NCBI GenBank assembly: GCA_964017235.1
Contig: OZ024931.1
Span: forward strand, 139,378,033-139,442,032
Direction: 5' to 3'
DNA from: Sabellastarte sp. h YS-2021
Lineage: Eukaryota; Annelida; Polychaeta; Sabellida; Sabellidae
Length of the DNA: 64,000 bases
Shown: positions 60,001-64,000 of the stretch, piece by piece
Layout: every line of letters starts with the position of its first letter
Numbering within the stretch: the stretch's first letter is position 1
Notes under the pieces: model-generated
Seen by the model: the letters and a program-made list of their open reading frames with translations, nothing else
Told to the model about the DNA's origin: nothing
Databases searched by the model: none
Made by a program: the position numbers and the translations under genes

Positions 60001-63000
60001 ATGATCATCGTTCATAATTACACTGTCACCAAAACAAGAAACAACCCCCTTCCCCATTCAAGGCCAAGGTAGAGTTGAAAAGTTCAATTTCTTCTATTTT
60101 TGCAGTGAATCTACAAAACTGTTCATCGGAATCATGGCAGATAATATGAAGTTTTTTTTATTATTTTAGAGTGTATGTAGTAAGAAATTTTAGTGAATAA
60201 TTCTTAAGAACTATTCACACTTAGTATTGGCTGTTCCACCCAACTTGCCTTTCTAAGACAATTCTAATGACTCCAAAAGGTCAGATTTTAAGTTATTGCA
60301 TAATATGTCTGTTATTATTACAATAAGAGTTTTACATTCAAAACCCATATTTGGCCACTGATTACCCACTAGTTTACCCCCTTCAAGGTTAAACATCAAC
60401 CCTTTTCTGTATTTAACTGGTCTGTATCTTTAGTATTCTCTTAACATTAAACACTTTGCTGGGGGATGCTTTGTTTTTCCTGTTAATTTTAAATGCGCAT
60501 TTTATAATCCACAATTATATAACATTTTAATAGCCTATATTAAAAGTGCTTGGATATAAAGACGCATAGTTTTTCCAATCAGGTTTTAGAATGCATTATC
60601 AAAATCTGTACATGTATTTTTATTTATTTTGGCACTAATCATTGTTTTTTTTTGTTATTTCACAGCTCCATATTTCAACATCTGTAAAAGAGAGTTAATT
60701 TTTATTTTATATGGTAATAAAATATTCATGTAAAAATATTCATGTAAGCAATACACCAATCTAGAAATTCTAATGTTAATACATTTAGTGATAAAGTATT
60801 GTGTATTCAGCAAAAAAGTAGGAGGCAGCTCTAATGGAGCACTTTTTGACATATATAAGCAGACTAACCCAGATGTTTCAAACAATGATGTTATGCCATG
60901 GACAATAATATTCAACATTTCTGTAAGTCATAGACTTTGATGCTAATTCTGTTTCAATGTGACTTACTGGGCTGACAAAAATGGTTTCTCAAAAATTTAT
61001 ACAATTGAAAGCAATACAATCTGGTAAACAGGAACAAGACAATTTCTAAATCATTTTAAATCATAGAATCATACGTCTGAATACTCTAGGCGGTGATTTG
61101 CTTTTGCTTCTAAAGTTTGTGCATTACATGGAAGCTAATGTTTCTTTTCCATATGTTTATACCAGTCCTAGATTTTCATTGTAAAAAAAGTTGCAGTTAA
61201 AATATAGTCCACTGCCATTTATAGGCTATGAGACAGATTGTGAAGGATGAAGCCAATAATCCTATTCATGAAGAGTCAGATGTCTTCTTTTTGTGTGTAC
61301 TGTCGCATTGGACAAACATAGGTTTAGTTTTGTATATTTATTTATATTCTTTTTATCTGGTTAATAAAGCACACTTTAAACATGAAAAATTTAAAGTGAA
61401 CAATGCTACGTCAACTATTTTACAAGCAAAAATATGCAAATCATATTTATTGAAATATTTACATATCTATTTTCTAAGTGATTGCTACTGATATTATTTT
61501 AAAGTGATTTCTACAATATACTGTGAAATATTAAAGTGCCATAAATAATTTTGAATGACATGTGCTTGAGGCGAGTCACACAAGTAACAGCAAAACTAGA
61601 TCAAAACTGAAAAAATATATCTGTTTCAGGAACTTAGAGTCAGAAACAACTTTATTGTCACTGTTTTCTATATTTTCACTTATCACAAAACTTTATAGTC
61701 ACTATTATTTATAATTTCTACGTAAACGACCAGATGTGTCTGTCAATGAGAATTAGAATAAGAAAATATTGTAAAACTACAATAAGCTGTTAACAATCAG
61801 ACAAACAGTTATCTATATAATACACCCATCACTATGCTTATATGTATAACAAGGACTTTTTGGCATTTCCATCCTATCACATTCATTGATAAAGGTAGAT
61901 TTAATAATCAGATGGTATGTGAATTAAGGAAAACATATATTCTGATATTTGTATATTTGTAGTTTGAAACAAATATAAGGTTTCCATTGACAGAGTGGTT
62001 GAGTATAGGCTGTCACATCTATATGTATTTGACTCCCACAAGTAGCATTTTTGATGGGCTGTCCCAATATGACAATGACAGTTAAATAGTTCAAACATCA
62101 TTTTTATGTTTTAATGCTATCATTACCCCAATAAAATGATGTTATTTTTGTTAATTTTAGTTTTCCTGCCATGTCTTTATAACTATTTTGTCAGTCAATA
62201 TATTTCAGATTTTGTATGTGGCACTAATCATATGGAAGTCAATGTCAAGAAGGATATCATTGGTCAATTTAATGATAAACACTGTAAAGCATTGCAAGGA
62301 AAGCCCAAAGTCTTCATCATGCCAGCAATGGGAGGTACTTAATCAAACTTCCCACAATAACTAAATAAAATTATGATTCATGGTAAAATTGTTATCTTGA
62401 ATCATAATGTAAAATTGCTTTGGGTGTAAACTTTGATGGTAAACATGTTAAAATACTATTATTTATAAGCTTCCTGCTAATTTAATAATTTTATCAATAA
62501 TATCAATTAGATAACTTTATAAATATCTTCAGCATCACCAGCACAATTGGAACAGAGGGTCAAACAAGAATTAGGACCAAACGTGACTGATGCAGACATG
62601 TTGATATCAAATGGGGGTAGGGCTACTTATATATGCGTCTTATTTGAGTATATGCAGCCTTGTTATCATATATCAATGGTCACACTAAATGTAATTGTGA
62701 ATTAAAGATTAATTTAAATGCTTTGTGTGATATTTGAGATCCTTTTCAGCATAAATGACATTTAAATTATCAAAGTAAAGACTATAACTTCTGTAATGCT
62801 ACAGATCACAGATATTGATATAAGAATTAGCAGTTGAGAAGCATAACTTCCCACTCCGGTCATTTTTGTCACCACATCCTTTTGCTGGGAGCGGTAAAAT
62901 ATTATGAATTATTCAATTTTGTGCAGTGGGGAAAACAAAAATTTAAAATTATGTGCCATTGATGGACCAAAGCTCTATCTTGCATGGAAAAGTAATTATT

Positions 63001-63846
63001 ACACTGAGCTCCTAATACAATAAAAGAAACTTATTTTAGTTCCAGACTCGATATTTTACTAGGTATTAAATCAGCAGATCTTCTGCTTGACAGAGACCAA
63101 GGGTCTGAGTTTATCAGAACTCTGACGAAGGCATTTTCAGAAAAGGCTTGCACTAAAGATGTGTGGACTCTGGTAACCACTCCCTGTTTTGCAGAGCAAT
63201 GATAACATAAATTATAGATAAATTCCTCATGGTTAAAATTTTTAATTACATTAACACTAATAGCTTTTACATAAATTTATTACTATCAGTCAGTTTTGCT
63301 AGTATGTTTTCTTCTGAATTGTAATATGTTCTGATTCATATTTCATAATATGAAGCTAATATTTTTCATTACAATGTGATATTTTATCCTCAGTGATTTC
63401 TATCAATTTAATATTCATATTAGTAGAACAAACATCATTTCAATATAATATGTTTATACCAGAGTATATATATATATGAACATATGTATGAACTTTATTT
63501 TCATCAAGTAGTACATTTCAATACTTCTATAGGCGTATTAAAAATGCCTAATTATTACAAGACATAATATGGCGGTATTGCTTTAGTGGCTTGATAGGAA
63601 GATGCTCGGTTTAAATTACAGTAAAATGGTTATTTGGATTTATTTGGCAAGGTATGTGAAAGTGAACAAATAAGATGTGAGCACCCAACTGCCATCAAAA
63701 CATTGACGAAAGATTTGTTTCTACCACCAGGATACATTGAGGATAGTCAGAATACAAATGAGGTTTGTTGGCAAAATAATACTTTGGTCAAGCTTCCTTT
63801 TAACAGACATTCAAAGAGGTTCTGTTCAAGCCAAGGCCAAGTTTAG
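54087..63846 (+). CDS. Caspase-fold protein lacking the catalytic cysteine (probable pseudo-caspase)
   Basis: Seven exons join with consistent phases: 54087-54162, 54396-54567, 61225-61321, 62209-62334, 62533-62616, 63063-63172, 63652-63846 (stop TAG), about 286 residues. The start of p20 is QRGLALIINNQKFKLKK, then FDVAKLCELFRQLHFHTKVY. The catalytic His block reads FFLCVLSHW (His 61306-61308), with Trp for the usual Gly after His. The block ending p20 is GKPKVFIMPAMGA, where caspases have QACxG: Cys is Met at 62328-62330, and Gln and Arg are also lost. The p10 part has DADMLIS, QGSEFIRTLTKAF and TAIKTLTKDLFLPPG, without the SWR-type specificity Arg. By analogy with cFLIP-like homologues it may regulate true caspases; this is inference. 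The prodomain lies upstream and was not found. The last acceptor (GGCAAG) is weak. Confidence 0.85.
55178..55342. repeat. Palindromic-unit array, left TIR
   Basis: Units start at about 55178, 55208, 55237, 55267, 55296 and 55326, a steady 29-30 bp period. Each is an approximately 24-bp near-perfect palindrome around GTRYAC, with 5-7 bp variable spacers. The outer and inner units are more decayed. Confidence 0.85.
55520..55749 (-). mobile_element. tRNA-derived SINE, family S1, copy 4
   Basis: Inverted copy with an intact head (GGAACCGAACCCCGGCCTC on the plus strand) and a perfect 14-bp target duplication TCATCTGTTTTCTA (55506-55519, 55750-55763). The perfect duplication indicates a recent insertion into the intron element. 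Confidence 0.93.
55975..56880 (+). repeat. Minisatellite of CCCAAYGGTTGTGTAC units with higher-order period
   Basis: About 17 units of roughly 40 bp share TACCCAACGGTTGTGTACGC and CTAGCAGTGAT or its complement. A higher-order period of about 240 bp is visible: TCCCAATGGTTGTGCACCCT at 56174 and 56412. The repeated frame produces spurious ORFs (YPTVVYA...). Confidence 0.88.
57085..57215 (-). repeat. Inverted block of the same minisatellite
   Basis: Four units appear in reverse orientation (GTACACAGCCGTTGGGTA-like words: 57117, 57161, 57199), so the minisatellite faces itself across about 200 bp of unique sequence. Confidence 0.8.
57559..58600. mobile_element. TIR element with repeated AAAATGGCNGCCAT blocks
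   Basis: The ends TTATCTCCCACCT and AGGCGAGAGATAA are 13-bp inverted repeats with two mismatches. The interior has two diverged copies of a unit of about 460 bp containing ACAAAATGGCAGCCATAGC and ATTGCAGCTAGGTTCATCAA (57770 and 58235). A TCCGTCC/TGTCTGTCC-rich start lies at 57620-57655. There is no transposase. I recall similar phrases from many molluscan sequences but cannot check this. Confidence 0.65.
58621..58812. repeat. Palindromic-unit array, right TIR
   Basis: Units start at about 58646, 58676, 58705, 58734, 58764 and 58793, again a period of about 29.5 bp. The complement aligns with the left array from its outer end (GTTGTATTGAATG) inward, including the variant unit CTGTGGAATGTGTA in both. 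Confidence 0.85.
60733..60922 (+). other. Exon-like open frame inside the caspase intron
   Basis: The frame reads SKKVGGSSNGALFDIYKQTN then NNDVMPWTIIFNIS and is followed by a consensus donor GTAAGT at 60923, in phase 0 like the next caspase exon. No acceptor in a matching phase with a good pyrimidine tract is present. Including it would also split the caspase p20 fold. It could be an alternative exon, a relic, or chance. Confidence 0.25.
62335..63062 (+). other. Small introns of the caspase-fold gene around the p20/p10 linker
   Basis: Intron 62335-62532 (GTACTT...TTCAG) and intron 62617-63062 (GTAGGG...ACTAG) keep phase 1 on both sides. The linker exon between them (62533-62616) encodes SPAQLEQRVKQELGPNV and DADMLIS. 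Confidence 0.75.
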
Positions 63847-64000
63847 AAGTGATTTCAGTAATGACATATGGCAGAGTTTACTAAATGCCAAATATTTGCT
63901 CTGAAAAGTCTGTCTTTCTGACTTTATGTCTAGTAGTATCAATGGAAGTAATACTTAGAGTTTATTTTGATAAGAATGTTTTCCATATATTAAATAGTAA

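Larger units (their letters stand above)
54568..61224 (+). other. Large intron of the caspase-fold gene
   Basis: A 6.7-kb intron lies between phase-0 boundaries (GAG|GTAAAT and TTTATAG|GCT). It contains the 3.66-kb palindrome-ended element, a SINE and other repeats. 58813-60730 shows nothing recognisable; a minus-strand ORF at 58894-59085 has no motif. Confidence 0.7.

Noticed and set aside
60655..60918. 87-codon minus-strand ORF
   Set aside because: It overlaps the plus-strand exon-like frame, is AT-driven and shows no motif.
62209..62334. Caspase Cys loss as a simple frameshift or mis-splice
   Set aside because: The frame is continuous through GKPKVFIMPAMG, the next exon joins in phase, and both neighbouring residues also differ from QACxG, so one base error cannot explain it.

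Overview
The window reads as nuclear DNA of an invertebrate animal, most likely a mollusc and probably a bivalve. It is AT-rich and intron-rich, and is dominated by transposable elements: many DIRS-type tyrosine-recombinase retroelements, a PIF/Harbinger DNA transposon, tRNA-headed SINEs and foldback/MITE elements. The lineage is inferred from this repertoire, not from a marker gene.

Only two host genes are well supported, both on the + strand. At the left (1854-3288) are the last two visible exons of a PA-clan trypsin-like serine protease with an apparently intact His/Asp/Ser triad. At the right (54087-63846) is a seven-exon caspase-fold gene in which p20 and p10 are both recognisable and splice phases agree at every junction. 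Its catalytic cysteine is replaced by methionine and its specificity-loop arginine also appears lost, so it looks like a pseudo-caspase. A possible terminal exon of an unknown gene lies at 41399-41492, and a few weaker coding-like scraps are listed.

Layout. 1-1105: LINE reverse transcriptase remnant (-). 1854-3288: protease gene. 3289-15750: non-coding DNA with two MITE families (5021/7763 and 12257/13036) and a nearly perfect 1403-bp tandem duplication (9247-12052). 15755-17130: DIRS remnant A (-). 17740-23657: DIRS element B (+), with gag, RT/RNase H and tyrosine recombinase between split direct repeats A1...B1-A2...B2, carrying a nested SINE. 23752-23985: DIRS RT scrap (-). 24211-37227: a 13-kb structure with Harbinger termini and a TAA target duplication, holding a Myb/SANT-like gene (+), a frameshifted DDE transposase (-), DIRS elements C and D, a SINE and a 42-bp perfect palindrome. 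42080-43800: internally deleted DIRS remnant E (-). 43801-54000: mostly non-coding, with a foldback element (50735-51425) and SINEs. 55153-58812: a 3.66-kb element inside the caspase gene whose terminal inverted repeats are built from palindromic units spaced about 29.5 bp apart.

The mobile elements show clear layering: SINEs inside DIRS and foldback elements, DIRS elements inside a Harbinger, and the foldback element inside a caspase intron. The two host genes share themes (intracellular protease folds, one active and one apparently dead) but nothing in the sequence shows that they act together.
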